64,000 nt of DNA from Natrinema amylolyticus_A (GCF_042678045.1 NZ_JBHUDI010000008.1:62001-126000), one strand, 5' to 3'; positions 52,010 through 61,089 are shown, numbered from the stretch's first letter. Numbers and translations: made by a program. The notes: a model not told the origin generated them from the sequence alone.

Positions 52010-53188
52010 ATGGTAGAAACCCTACTCGCAATCGGGGTCATTGCGTCTATTTTTGTCGGGTTCAATATTGGTGGCTCATCTACCGGAATCGTGTGGGGGC
52101 CACCCGTCGGTGCTGGTATCGTCAAAAAGACGACGGCAGCAGCGCTCATGACGTTTTTCGTCTTTCTCGGCGGGTGGACTGTCGGACGGAACGTGATGGA
52201 CACGCTGAGCGAAGGGATCATCACGATTGATCTCACGCTTACGGCCGGCGTCGCCGTCCTCTTCTTCATTGGACTGGGCATCCTCATCGCCAATATCTTC
52301 GGTGTCCCCGTTCCAACGTCGATGACGACCGTTGGTGCGATAGCCGGCCTCGGACTCGCAACAGGAACACTCAATTATGTAACAATTGCTGGGATCATCT
52401 CGTGGTGGGTCGTCACGCCAATTATTGGGTTCTGGATTGGCGGCGTTATTGGACGATACATCTATCCAGAAGTCAACCGACGGGTACAGATTGACAAATC
52501 AGATGGCCCATTACTGACCCTCAACCGAGACGGAACGATTCCGAAGCCTACGTTCGGGCCAAATACGACATGGACAGAACTCGGTACCACGGTAGTTGTG
52601 TTCGTTATCGGCTGTTACATGGCGTTCAGCGCCGGGGCAAGTAATGTCCCGAATGCTGCCGCGCCACTGGCCGGCGGCGTGGGGGGACTCCCTGACGATA
52701 CGGCAATCATCATCGCTACGCTTGCGATTGGACTCGGTGGATTCACCATTGCCCGCCGGACGATGGAATCTGTGGGGGGCGAACTGAGTGACATCCCACT
52801 GCTCGCAGCCCTCTTCGTCATGGTCACTGCATCAACGATTACAACGTTTCTCTCGTGGATCGGGATACCGATTAGCCTCGTGATGGCGACAGTGATGACA
52901 ATCGTCGGGATCGGGTGGGGTCGTGCAACACGTCCGATTACCGTCCGCGAGGCGATTAGCCGCGACACGGAAGACAGTAAGATCGTCCCCGGTGCAATCA
53001 CCGCCGAAGAGATGGAAGGCAAACCAGCCGCGCCGATCGGTGAAGAGGAACCAGAAGAGGTACTCAACGCGGGTGATCTTTTCAATCCCCGGGCGATAAT
53101 GAAGTACATCTCGATGTGGATTATCGGCCCGTCCGTGTCTACGCTCCTAGCCTATGGGTTCTTCATCCTCCTCCCGGGAGTTGCCTGA
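52010..53188 (+). CDS. PiT-family inorganic phosphate permease
   Basis: 392 aa. Twin PiT signatures: FVGFNIGGSSTGIVWGPPVG near residue 15 and MAFSAGASNVPNAAAPLAGG near residue 205, with GVPVPTSMTTVGAIAG. About ten transmembrane helices around a central acidic hydrophilic loop. It carries phosphate with Na+ or H+. The ATG (MVETLLAIGV) is preferred; a longer frame upstream would put charged residues before the first helix. Confidence 0.9.
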   Translation: MVETLLAIGVIASIFVGFNIGGSSTGIVWGPPVGAGIVKKTTAAALMTFFVFLGGWTVGRNVMDTLSEGIITIDLTLTAGVAVLFFIGLGILIANIFGVPVPTSMTTVGAIAGLGLATGTLNYVTIAGIISWWVVTPIIGFWIGGVIGRYIYPEVNRRVQIDKSDGPLLTLNRDGTIPKPTFGPNTTWTELGTTVVVFVIGCYMAFSAGASNVPNAAAPLAGGVGGLPDDTAIIIATLAIGLGGFTIARRTMESVGGELSDIPLLAALFVMVTASTITTFLSWIGIPISLVMATVMTIVGIGWGRATRPITVREAISRDTEDSKIVPGAITAEEMEGKPAAPIGEEEPEEVLNAGDLFNPRAIMKYISMWIIGPSVSTLLAYGFFILLPGVA

Positions 53189-53226
53189 TGTTGGGACTTA
53201 GGTAGCTGGATATCCTTTCTTGAGAT

Positions 53227-53400
53227 ATGCTGTCACGAATTCTCGTTCCGATGGATGACTCCGAGCATGCTAGCCACGCGCTTGAGTACGCCCTTGAGAA
53301 TCATCCTGAAGCTGATGTCACCGTCTTACACGCCGTCGGCGTCCCGTCAAGCTTTGAGAAGTTCGAGGAGTATCGAGCTACGGCATGTTGCGCTAACTGA
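53227..53400 (+). pseudogene. Truncated universal stress protein (UspA)
   Basis: MLSRILVPMDDSEHASHALE, then YALENHPEADVTVLHAVGVP is the normal UspA N-terminus. After about residue 42 the frame runs into the opposite strand of a transposase fragment and stops at codon 58; normal UspA has about 140 residues with a Gly-rich ATP loop, absent here. Follows the phosphate permease, where Usp genes are common partners. Confidence 0.75.
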
Positions 53401-53503
53401 AATGCTTCCTCGACAAACCGGAGCAACCGAGACTTTGGGAGGGTCTGCATCTACTCAAACTACCGACTGAACCTGTAACTCACTAAGGATTTCAACAGAG
53501 CCA
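53355..53503 (-). mobile_element. 5' relic of an IS5-type element
   Basis: Minus strand reads MQTLPKSRLLRFVEEAFQLA, then QHAVARYSSNFSKLD, the N-terminus of the same transposase family as the intact copy at 54326-55177 (MDALPKSRLLRFVERALVLA). Upstream it ends with GGCTCTGTTGAAATCC (minus), the terminal repeat. It interrupts the usp gene. Confidence 0.65.
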
Positions 53504-53605
53504 CTCTCTCTGGAATCGTTCAATAAACTTTCTTGAATATTTGCTGGTCAAAGTTACTACAAGTAATATTGTCGTGATCCAAGTATGAGAAACTAAAGAG
53601 CAATT

Positions 53606-53935
53606 TCAACAATCATCACTTATCGAATGTGAAAAATTTATCTCTGGTGGTTCCCCATGTATTTTAAGATAAACTGTTATAGAACCATCAGAATATTCTG
53701 GAAGATGCCATTCATTCCACTCACCTCCACTATTGGGTTTACATTTAACCGTAAGGTTACCTGTATTTGATGGAATCTCTGATCCGTGTATAATAACTCC
53801 ATCTAGATATTCTTCCAATGTGTTTATCTCGTATCTCTCATCATGGATTATATTATCCCCGTTGGTTATTTTTGGCCTTGTTGAAACCCTCACGCGGTGA
53901 TAGGTTTCAGTAGCCGTGCTGAATAGAACGCGCAA
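53606..53935 (-). pseudogene. AT-rich gene fragment cut by the IS5 element
   Basis: 109 codons. The C-terminal portion (KITNGDNIIHDERYEINTLE, then YLDGVIIHGSEIPSNTGNLT and FSHSISDDC) is far more AT-rich than neighbours. The first about 20 codons lie inside the IS end, so the original N-terminus is lost. Fold unknown. Low GC points to recent transfer. Confidence 0.5.
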
Positions 53936-54041
53936 ATCTCGCAGAAAATATTAGCAGCACTGCCGTTGCGTGGCCGAATACTGAAACGCCTCTTGTACTC
54001 TTGAAAGGTTCTATCAGTCCCACTGGAGAAGGTGTATCTGA

Positions 54042-54251
54042 ATGAGCGAACGAAATCTCATCGAGGAAATTGAAGCGCGACTTGAGTATATTCCCCGCTG
54101 GAAGGTCATTTTGGGTGTACTACTTTTACTCCCACCAGTGACCATTCTCGGAATGGGATTCCTTATTTACGAGCTGCATCAGGCAGGCAAGAGGCTCCGA
54201 GAAGATGAAACTGGAACTCCATCAGTAGGAGAAACCGAATCAGACGTCTGA
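54042..54251 (+). CDS. 69-aa membrane protein inside the IS5 element
   Basis: MSERNLIEEIEARLEYIPRW, then one or two hydrophobic segments (KVILGVLLLLPPVTILGMGF) and a polar tail. No family known to me. Because it lies between the element's inverted repeats it may be a passenger gene or a captured host gene. Opposite in orientation to the transposase. Confidence 0.55.
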   Translation: MSERNLIEEIEARLEYIPRWKVILGVLLLLPPVTILGMGFLIYELHQAGKRLREDETGTPSVGETESDV

Positions 54252-54325
54252 ACCCGATAGATAGTCCTCTGAGAAGCCGGGATGATAGATTCACCCTCTA
54301 TATTCAGCACCCCGTTCCTTTCGAA

Positions 54326-55177
54326 TTACGTACATTCGCCCTCCTCGGATGCAATAGCGAGCCCTCGTTCGAGGTTGTGAACGACGCACTTGATGACGAG
54401 TTCCCGGAACTGCTTCCACCAGAGGCGTGACCGCACGAATGCGCCGAATTTCTGTTTGATCGCCGCGTTGACTGTCTCGTTCATATTCCGCTGATGGTAG
54501 AGATCGCTGTCCAGCCGTGTATTCCACGCTTTGTGGAGTGGGGCAAACTCCCGGTGCTTGATGAGTGGTCGAATATCGTGGTCACGGGCAAGCCGCCGGA
54601 GTTTCTGGTCGCCATATCCCTTGTCAGCAGTCAAGACTGCGATGGACTCTGCGTTCCGTTTCACTACCTGTGGCCCAATTTGTGTATCGTGCTTTCGCGT
54701 TGTCGTCACGTGAATATCGAGAACGGCGTTGGTCGCTGTATCGACCAATAGCGTTGTCTTCAACTGCTGGATGGTGAGGTTCGTTCGCTTCGCGTAGTGT
54801 GTTGAGGCATGCGCTCGCTCAAACCCGGACGCATCGATGCCGGTGACACCGTTCAGCGGCAAGTCCGCGAGCGAGACGTTCAGTAACACTCGCCAGACGG
54901 CCATCTCTAAGCGGTCGAAGGCTTTGCAGAGTGTCGAGGGTGCAGGGATCGAATCGAGATCGAGGGCGTCACGAATGCGGGGCATCTCGATGAGTTCATC
55001 GACGAGGTCGCGGTACGTGGTTGTCTTTTTCACCTTGAGACAGAGCAGGACAACGTGTTGCCGGAGCGTGAACCGCTTCCGCGAATAGCGAGTCGAAAAC
55101 CGTTTGACAGCACGGAGAGCCAACACCAGAGCCCGTTCAACGAATCGAAGGAGCCGTGACTTCGGGAGAGCATCCAT
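54326..55177 (-). CDS. IS5-family DDE transposase
   Basis: 283 aa. Asp in GVTGIDASGFERAHAS, Asp in LTADKGYGDQKL, and Glu in NMNETVNAAIKQKF give the DDE triad. MDALPKSRLLRFVERALVLA starts the common haloarchaeal IS5-like family. Intact; relics of related copies lie at 50.8-51.0 and 53.4-53.5 kb, so this family has been active here. Confidence 0.88.
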   Translation of the reverse strand: MDALPKSRLLRFVERALVLALRAVKRFSTRYSRKRFTLRQHVVLLCLKVKKTTTYRDLVDELIEMPRIRDALDLDSIPAPSTLCKAFDRLEMAVWRVLLNVSLADLPLNGVTGIDASGFERAHASTHYAKRTNLTIQQLKTTLLVDTATNAVLDIHVTTTRKHDTQIGPQVVKRNAESIAVLTADKGYGDQKLRRLARDHDIRPLIKHREFAPLHKAWNTRLDSDLYHQRNMNETVNAAIKQKFGAFVRSRLWWKQFRELVIKCVVHNLERGLAIASEEGECT

Positions 55178-55231
55178 CTCCTCGCCAGCTACTCACCTGT
55201 CGTGTTTGCCAGCAAGGGTTTCAACAAGGCC

Positions 55232-55280
55232 GATCGCACAGCTCTCGTGCGACCAGTGTGTAAATCGTTTCAGTTGTTAC
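55232..55280. repeat. Palindromic repeat, family C, copy 2 (truncated)
   Basis: Starts GATCGCACAGCTCTCGTGCG, then ACCAGTGTG and AAATCGTTTCAGTTGTTAC, the inverse of copy 1 at 24240-24312. It directly abuts the right inverted repeat of the IS5 element, so part of it was probably lost when the IS inserted. Confidence 0.65.
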
Positions 55281-55340
55281 TGTAGCTGCGGTATCACTGT
55301 TTGTCCACAGATACTTGCTATCGCTCTCCGTCCAGACAGC

Positions 55341-56765
55341 ATGGACACCGCCGTCGTCTGGTTTCGAGACGATCTCCGAGTCACGGACAATCCGACGCTC
55401 GCCGATGCGGTCACCACGGCAGACGAAATCGTGCCGGTCTACGTCGTCGATCCGCACGAGCGCAGCGAGACACGCTACGGGACCGAAAAGCTCGGCACTC
55501 ACCGCGCCAGATTCCGCCGCGAGTCACTGCTCGAGTTACGGGCGGCGCTCCGAGAGCGAGGGGGCGAGCTGTTCGTCAGGCAGGGCCGTCCGGAGACAGT
55601 CGTTCCCGACATCGCGGGTCGCGTCGACGCCGATGCCGTGTACGCACAAACGAAACCGGCGACGGAGGAACTTGAGGTCGAGAACAGTGTTCGAGCGGCA
55701 CTTCCCGACGAGATCGCCTTCGAGCACCGGTGGACGCATACGCTGTATCACGTCTCTGATCTCCCGACGTCATACGAGCGGATGGGGGATACGTTCACGC
55801 CGTGGCGCAAAGAGATTGAACGCGAGTGTTCGATTCGAGAGCCCGTCGAACCACCGAAATCGATTTCCACGCCAGCCTTGCCCGCCGGCGGTGTACCGAC
55901 GCTGTCGGACCTCGGACTCGAGACGCCGCCCGAGGACGAACGTACAGTGTTGGCCTTCGAGGGAGGCGAATCAGCCGGCAAGCGCCGCCTCGAGGCGTAT
56001 TTCTGGGAAGGAGATCACCTCAGAGAGTACAAAGAGACCCGAAACGGGATGCTTGGGGCGGCGTATTCCTCGAAGTTCTCGCCGTGGCTGGCGGCAGGGT
56101 GTCTCTCGCCACGGTGGATCTATGACGAGGTCCGTCGCTACGAGGCCGAACGAGTCTCGAACGAGGACACCTACTGGCTCGTCTTCGAGTTACTGTGGCG
56201 TGACTTCTTCCAGTTCCAGTTTTGTAAATACGGCGCACAGTTTTTCCATCCCAACGGAATCCGGGACATCGAAAAAGCGTGGGAGCACGACCGGGAGACG
56301 TTCGAGCGGTGGGCGAACGGCGAGACGGGGATTCCGTTCGTCGATGCGAACATGCGTGAGCTAAACCGGACGGGATACATGTCCAATCGTGGCCGCCAGA
56401 ACGTCGCCTCGTTTCTTGCCGACGCACTTGGTATCGACTGGCGCTGGGGAGCAGCATACTTCGAGGAACGACTCGTTGACTACGATGTCGCTTCAAACTG
56501 GGGGAACTGGGCCTACCAGGCCGGCGTGGGAAACGACTCCCGTGACAATTACTTTGATGTCCTCTCACAGGCCGAATACTACGACGCCGACGGCGAGTAC
56601 GTGACGACTTGGCGTCCCGAACTCGAGGGACTTCCCTCGGCGTTCGTCCACCGGCCCTGGCGACTGAGCGACGAGCAACAGGCCACCTACGGCATCGAAC
56701 TCGGCGTCGACTACCCGCGGCCGATGATCGACATCGAGGCACGCTACGACGAACTGGATAGCTGA
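55341..56765 (+). CDS. Cryptochrome-DASH-type photolyase
   Basis: 474 aa. MDTAVVWFRDDLRVTDNPTL begins the photolyase/cryptochrome superfamily. FWEGDHLREYKETRNGML, SKFSPWLAAGCLSPRWI, ELLWRDFFQFQF, NMRELNRTGYMSNRGRQNVA, DYDVASNWGNWAYQAGVGND and SRDNYFDVLSQAEYYDADGE are FAD-binding and DASH-type motifs. Repairs CPDs, mainly in single-stranded DNA. The in-frame extension upstream would cross the family C repeat and is rejected. Confidence 0.88.
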   Translation: MDTAVVWFRDDLRVTDNPTLADAVTTADEIVPVYVVDPHERSETRYGTEKLGTHRARFRRESLLELRAALRERGGELFVRQGRPETVVPDIAGRVDADAVYAQTKPATEELEVENSVRAALPDEIAFEHRWTHTLYHVSDLPTSYERMGDTFTPWRKEIERECSIREPVEPPKSISTPALPAGGVPTLSDLGLETPPEDERTVLAFEGGESAGKRRLEAYFWEGDHLREYKETRNGMLGAAYSSKFSPWLAAGCLSPRWIYDEVRRYEAERVSNEDTYWLVFELLWRDFFQFQFCKYGAQFFHPNGIRDIEKAWEHDRETFERWANGETGIPFVDANMRELNRTGYMSNRGRQNVASFLADALGIDWRWGAAYFEERLVDYDVASNWGNWAYQAGVGNDSRDNYFDVLSQAEYYDADGEYVTTWRPELEGLPSAFVHRPWRLSDEQQATYGIELGVDYPRPMIDIEARYDELDS

Positions 56766-56859
56766 CATCGCTGCTCGGAGGATAGGGTCTCGAGACACTC
56801 GGCGGGAGCTACCACCGCCACCGTGTACGCATTTGTGTCAGCACACAGTATGCTCCGGC

Positions 56860-57369
56860 ATGTTCAGACGCGCTCGAGAGGTCGGCCCGCCGATCCTGGT
56901 CCCGTTGGCCTGGACGTTCGTGACGGCCGCCCACCTTGAGGTCGTAACCGAGCACACGCTGTTCATCGCTCACGTCGTGATGGCCGTCCTTCTGGTCGGC
57001 TTCGCGGCGACCGGCTACGCCGACATGCGCGAGGGCGTCCTACGCACGTGGTGGCTGCTCATCGCCGTCGGCTCGGTCGTCACGCTCTGTGGGGTCGTCG
57101 GCCTCTGGCTCGAGCCGACGAATCCGGCGCTTACGGCCGTAGCTCTCTTCGGCTGGATGCTTCTACCGGCAGTCGGCTTCGTCGATACCGGGCGTCGGGT
57201 CACCAAAGGGGGCTGGATCTACGCGGTCGGGACCGCGGGCTGTCTGCTCGGCGCGGCCCTCTACGCCGTCAGCCCGACCTGGGGCACCCGGACGGCCGCG
57301 GTCGGTGGGCTCGTGCTCGTCGGGCTTGGCCAGACGGCAGGAATTTTCGATGCGGCGATCCGCTACTGA
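56860..57369 (+). CDS. Membrane protein between two photolyases
   Basis: 169 aa, about six transmembrane segments: PILVPLAWTFVTAAHLEV, LFIAHVVMAVLLVGFAATGY, WWLLIAVGSVVTLCGVVGLW, ALTAVALFGWMLLPAVGF, IYAVGTAGCLLGAALYAV and AAVGGLVLVGLGQTAGIF. No catalytic motif. The ATG at 56860 is preferred over a GTG-type start 27 bases earlier. Convergent with the following gene, 2 bases apart. Function unknown. Confidence 0.7.
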   Translation: MFRRAREVGPPILVPLAWTFVTAAHLEVVTEHTLFIAHVVMAVLLVGFAATGYADMREGVLRTWWLLIAVGSVVTLCGVVGLWLEPTNPALTAVALFGWMLLPAVGFVDTGRRVTKGGWIYAVGTAGCLLGAALYAVSPTWGTRTAAVGGLVLVGLGQTAGIFDAAIRY

Positions 57370-57371
57370 GA

Positions 57372-58934
57372 CTACACGTCGTCGACGTTGGCCCGCAGAT
57401 CGACGACGTGCTCGCGGATCGCCTCGAGGTCGCCGGCCTCGCGTTTGGTATCGACGTGTGAGTACATCAGTCCCATCCGGTGATTGTCGCGGAGTTTCGC
57501 TTCGTTTCGGGCCAAAAAGTCCCAGTAGAGGGCGTTGAACGGACACGCACCTTCGCCGGTCGTCTTGTCGCTGTCGTAGCGGCAGTCGGCGCAGTAGTCG
57601 GACATCCGATCGACGTAATTCGCCGACGAGACGTACGGCTTCGTCGCGAAGACACCATAGGCGTACTGGCCCATCTCGACGACGTTCGGGGTCGTCACCC
57701 AGTGATAGGCGTCGACGTAGGTCGCGTGAAACCACTCGTTGAGTTCCCGAGGCTCGACGCCCCACAGCGTCGCGAAGTTCGCCAGGACCATCAGCCGCTG
57801 AATGTGGTGGGCGTATCCCCGATCGTAGACGTCGCCGATCGTCTCGGCGAGACAGTTCATCCCCGTCTCGCCCGTCCAGTAAAAGTCCGGCAGCGAAGCC
57901 GTCGCCTCGAGCTGGTTGGCACTCGCCAGTTCCGGCATCGTCTGTCGATACACGTGACGGACGAACTCGCGCCAGCCCAGAAGCTGCCTGATACAGCCCT
58001 CCGCGGACGGAAGCGAGACCGCATCCCGGTCGTGGTAGGCCGTTTCGACCGCCTCAATCACTTCGAGTGGGTGTAACAGGCCGATGTTGATAACCGCGCT
58101 CAAAAGCGAGTGGGCCATTGCCCAGTCGTCGGTTCGCATCGCATCTTGGTAGGGACCGAACGCGGGAAGCCGATACTCGAGGAAGTGCTCGAGGTGGTCG
58201 CGGGCTCCATCGCGAGTTACCGGCCAACGAACCCCCTCGGTACTGCCCCAGGTGTCGAACGTCGACTCGACCCAGGCAGCGGTCTCCTCGACTACTACGT
58301 CGGGCTCCGGGGAGGGGGCGGGTGGTGCCTTCCACTCTTCGGGCGGGAATTCACGATTTTGGTCGTCGAAGTTCCACTCGCCGCCGACCGGCTCCTTGCC
58401 GTCCATCAGCACGCCGGACTCCCGGCGCATCCATCGGTAGAATTGTTCGTGCGTGAACGTCTCTGCGCCATCGGCCCACTCGTCGAACGCCCCGCGGGTG
58501 CTGACGAACAGTTCGTTCTCGCAGACCCGAAGGTCGCCACCGGCGTCGGCGACGAGGTCACGAAATCGCCGCTCGGAGCCGTAGCTCGGCGACCGCATTG
58601 TCACGAGCGTGGCGTCGGGATGCTCCGCGAAGAACGTCTCGAGTGCGTCGCCGAACGTCTCCGCCTTGAGATAGATCACGTTGTAGCCGGCGTCGGACAA
58701 GCGATCCCTGAACCGGCGCATTGCGGCGAACACGAGCGTGAGCTTGTGGTGGTGGTACGGCAGCCGGCGGGCGAAGCCGTGTGCCTCGATCAGCAACACT
58801 CGGTTGCCATCGGGCGCTCGAGCAAGCGGCCCACAGCGTTCAGTGAGGTGTGTCCCGAGGACCCAAGGGACATCGTCGTCACCCAGGGTATATTCACGGA
58901 CCGTCCCGACTGTCGGCTGGTGCATACCGGTCAC
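57372..58934 (-). CDS. FeS-BCP/CryPro-type (6-4) photolyase-like protein
   Basis: 520 aa of the Fe-S bacterial cryptochrome/photolyase group. HGFARRLPYHHHKLTLVFAA in the N-terminal antenna domain, EGCIRQLLGWREFVRHVYRQ and CADCRY-x9-CPFN supply cysteines for a 4Fe-4S cluster, and MNCLAETIGDVYDRGYAHHI binds FAD. Repairs (6-4) photoproducts in known members. The first Met choice (MTGMHQ) is uncertain by three codons. Faces the DASH gene, so UV repair genes are clustered. Confidence 0.85.
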   Translation of the reverse strand: MTGMHQPTVGTVREYTLGDDDVPWVLGTHLTERCGPLARAPDGNRVLLIEAHGFARRLPYHHHKLTLVFAAMRRFRDRLSDAGYNVIYLKAETFGDALETFFAEHPDATLVTMRSPSYGSERRFRDLVADAGGDLRVCENELFVSTRGAFDEWADGAETFTHEQFYRWMRRESGVLMDGKEPVGGEWNFDDQNREFPPEEWKAPPAPSPEPDVVVEETAAWVESTFDTWGSTEGVRWPVTRDGARDHLEHFLEYRLPAFGPYQDAMRTDDWAMAHSLLSAVINIGLLHPLEVIEAVETAYHDRDAVSLPSAEGCIRQLLGWREFVRHVYRQTMPELASANQLEATASLPDFYWTGETGMNCLAETIGDVYDRGYAHHIQRLMVLANFATLWGVEPRELNEWFHATYVDAYHWVTTPNVVEMGQYAYGVFATKPYVSSANYVDRMSDYCADCRYDSDKTTGEGACPFNALYWDFLARNEAKLRDNHRMGLMYSHVDTKREAGDLEAIREHVVDLRANVDDV

Positions 58935-58962
58935 ACGAATCGGTCGGGGATAATTCCCATCC

Positions 58963-59625
58963 CTACAACAATTCCAGAACGGCGCTCAGGCTCTCGGCCT
59001 CGACGGTAGGCTCTATCTCAAGGTGACGAGTGGCGTTGTGATCTCGACGGAGAAAGACAGTATCAAAGCCTGCCCGCTGGCCGGCGACAATGTCGCTCTC
59101 ACTGTCGCCGACGTACAGCGGGTTCGAACAGTCCAGATCGGCCGCAGCAGCCTCGAGATATGTCGATTCAGGCTTCTTTTCTCGAAGGCTCTCGCGGGTC
59201 GGCTCTCTGGCACGGACCGTCTCGACGTACCCGTAAAGGCCGTGCTCTCGAAGAACGAACTCGACGATCCGGGTTTGGTTGTTGCTCACGATCCCAGTCG
59301 GGACCTCGACACGCTCGAGACTCGTTACGTCCTCGTACGGTACTTTTCGCCCGGCTCTTGTTTCCCTCCGCAGCGTTTGCTCGATTCGCTGCTCCCGACA
59401 CTGCCAGAGCCGGTCGGGATCCACCCCGTATCGATCCGCAACAGCACACAGGTCGTCCTCCCAGACTCGGATCGTGATCGCGTCGACATCGTCGGGACTC
59501 GGGTTCGAGATTCCGGCATCGACGAACGCATCGGTCGCGGCGGCTCGTAACACTTGGTGCGAACAGAGCGTAACGATCACGCCGTCGTGATCGAGGAGCA
59601 GTCCATCGTACCGCGTCTCGGTCAT
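58963..59625 (-). CDS. HAD-superfamily hydrolase
   Basis: 220 aa. Motif I LLLDHDGVIVTL (nucleophile Asp), motif II GIVSNNQTRI, and the motif IV YVGDSESDIVAGQRAGFDTV. The cap domain lies between residues 20 and 100. Phosphatase of the beta-phosphoglucomutase-like type; substrate unknown. 28 bases downstream of the photolyase start in the same orientation. Confidence 0.85.
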   Translation of the reverse strand: MTETRYDGLLLDHDGVIVTLCSHQVLRAAATDAFVDAGISNPSPDDVDAITIRVWEDDLCAVADRYGVDPDRLWQCREQRIEQTLRRETRAGRKVPYEDVTSLERVEVPTGIVSNNQTRIVEFVLREHGLYGYVETVRAREPTRESLREKKPESTYLEAAAADLDCSNPLYVGDSESDIVAGQRAGFDTVFLRRDHNATRHLEIEPTVEAESLSAVLELL

Positions 59626-59907
59626 TGTCTCGATATTGGATCCAGCAGTACTGTGGCTGTCGGTTCCGGAGATCCGTAGATTTTCGCACGTGAATCCACC
59701 GTTCGAGAGCGCAGATGCTCCGGTGTATCTTGAGAGACCGGAATGCTTCGAGTAAGTCGCTCGAACGATCAGTTAGCACAACAGTTGATTCGACCCACAG
59801 TCACGGCAGGCCGAAAGAAAGCGGAATTATGTGTAGTTGGATAGCGATTTGCCGTCAGACCGATTTCGTAGCAGTCTCATGAATGGTCTCTCAATGGTGA
59901 ACCAAGT

Positions 59908-60330
59908 GTGTCGCTGGGGATTGGCGGATCGCCGGAATCGATAGATTCCGCGATCCGCACCGAGGACAGTACGCATCTCCGCCAGCAACTCGTAATTCAA
60001 AAGCTCGAGAACCGTCTTCTCCGTCGCCAACTCGCTGCACAGCAACAGCAGATAGAGGAACTTGAGACTCGCCTCAAGCGGTACGAAAACCCAAACCTGA
60101 CTGCCCTCTTTCGACACGACCTGAGCGGTCAGCTCAACTACACAGACCGGAACCACATCGAGAAATGGTTCCAGACTGTGTCGATGCGAATCGACCGCTT
60201 TCACTCGTTTTGTCGGGGCAGTCCAGCCAGTGCACGTCGCTGGCTCAGACGGTTTAGACACCACTATAACCACGATCGACCAAATCAAGCACTCGATGGC
60301 CGAACGCCAGCTCAGGAGGTGCTGAACTAG
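59908..60330 (+). pseudogene. Chimeric transposase relic (IS66-like N-terminus, IS6-like C-terminus)
   Basis: 140 codons open. LRQQLVIQKLENRLLRRQLA and QQQQIEELETRLKRYENPNL is the coiled-coil N-terminus of an IS66-type transposase. From about residue 72 (LSGQLNYTDRNHIEKWFQTV, then MRIDRFHSF and YYN-like HHYNHDRPNQALDGRTPAQE) it is the C-terminus of an IS6-type transposase. No full catalytic triad; two different elements have been joined. Confidence 0.65.
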
Positions 60331-60563
60331 ACTGTGCCGAAGAAGGTATCTTGGTCCTGAGGCGCGATGCCATGATCAGCTAGTGTCATTTCAACATTTG
60401 ATCTAGCTTCACTCTCTTCTGTCATTGGTCCTGTATCTGAATCAAATACAGTCGGGACAACCTCGTTTAGTGCACTCTCTGGAAAGTCTGCTATAACCCC
60501 TGCATCTTCGACAAATTGAGAAGGTGCTTCTTCGCTTCCAAACAACTGAAGTTCGGGTGACAT
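60327..60563 (-). CDS. 78-aa acidic hypothetical protein
   Basis: MSPELQLFGSEEAPSQFVED, then AGVIADFPESALNEVVPTVF and MTEESEARSNVEMTLADHGI, ending DTFFGTV. Its stop overlaps the end of the chimeric relic. Acidic, GC lower than average, perhaps the intact first gene of the accessory element or a truncated one. Not recognised. Confidence 0.5.
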   Translation of the reverse strand: MSPELQLFGSEEAPSQFVEDAGVIADFPESALNEVVPTVFDSDTGPMTEESEARSNVEMTLADHGIAPQDQDTFFGTV

Positions 60564-61089
60564 TTTCTGCTGATTATTCTCATAGGAGGCATTTAATGGT
60601 TCTAGTCCCTAATCTTACAAATGGCTGTGTAGAGAAGAGGGATATAGACGGGGAATAAGCACTATTCTTGGAGTGATGCCTGGGGTTGGACGCCGTCAGA
60701 ATCTAATTCCCGAATATGCACACGAACATCTGCGTTGATTTTGGACGATATATCTGAGTATCGATGACGATCTCTTTTGAAGAGACTAAGGTGGCTGTCG
60801 TGAAGGTCGTGCAGTTCGTGGATTACCAGACGGACAACAAGGTGTATAGGTCGACGATTTCAGTAGCGAACGTGTGCAGTTGATTGCGTATGCGAATGGA
60901 TCGATGCCGGGAGAGATCTTCGATGCGGAACTCGCTATAGCGATGCCTTCGTCGTGGGAAGGAGAAGTCTTGAGAGTGATAGCGAGTTTTGAGGACTGAA
61001 ACTAACACCATTAGTAAGTTTTATCGGAAATTTTTATATAGCATATTCAATAAGTGTTCTGTGTGTTCAAATCCCATGGTGAATGAACC
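60564..61089. other. 526-bp gene-poor stretch at the edge of the accessory cluster
   Basis: AT-rich, with a TTTTTATATAGC box at about 61033, probably the promoter of the downstream cluster. On the minus strand 60664-60864 a frame reads LVVRLVIHELHDLHDSHLSL then FKRDRHRYSDISSKINADVR, perhaps a decayed gene, not identified. Confidence 0.45.

Larger units (their letters stand above)
53874..55231 (-). mobile_element. IS5-type element with a possible passenger gene
   Basis: Perfect 17-bp inverted repeats: GGCCTTGTTGAAACCCT at 53874-53890 and AGGGTTTCAACAAGGCC at 55215-55231. Between them lie the transposase (minus strand) and a 69-aa membrane ORF (plus strand). No target duplication is visible (ATTTT left, GATCG right). 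It either carries a passenger or combines ends of two copies. Confidence 0.6.

Noticed and set aside
61050..61080. T-arm-like TTCAAATCCC suggesting a tRNA
   Set aside because: No acceptor stem or anticodon arm upstream; the flanks are AT-rich promoter sequence.
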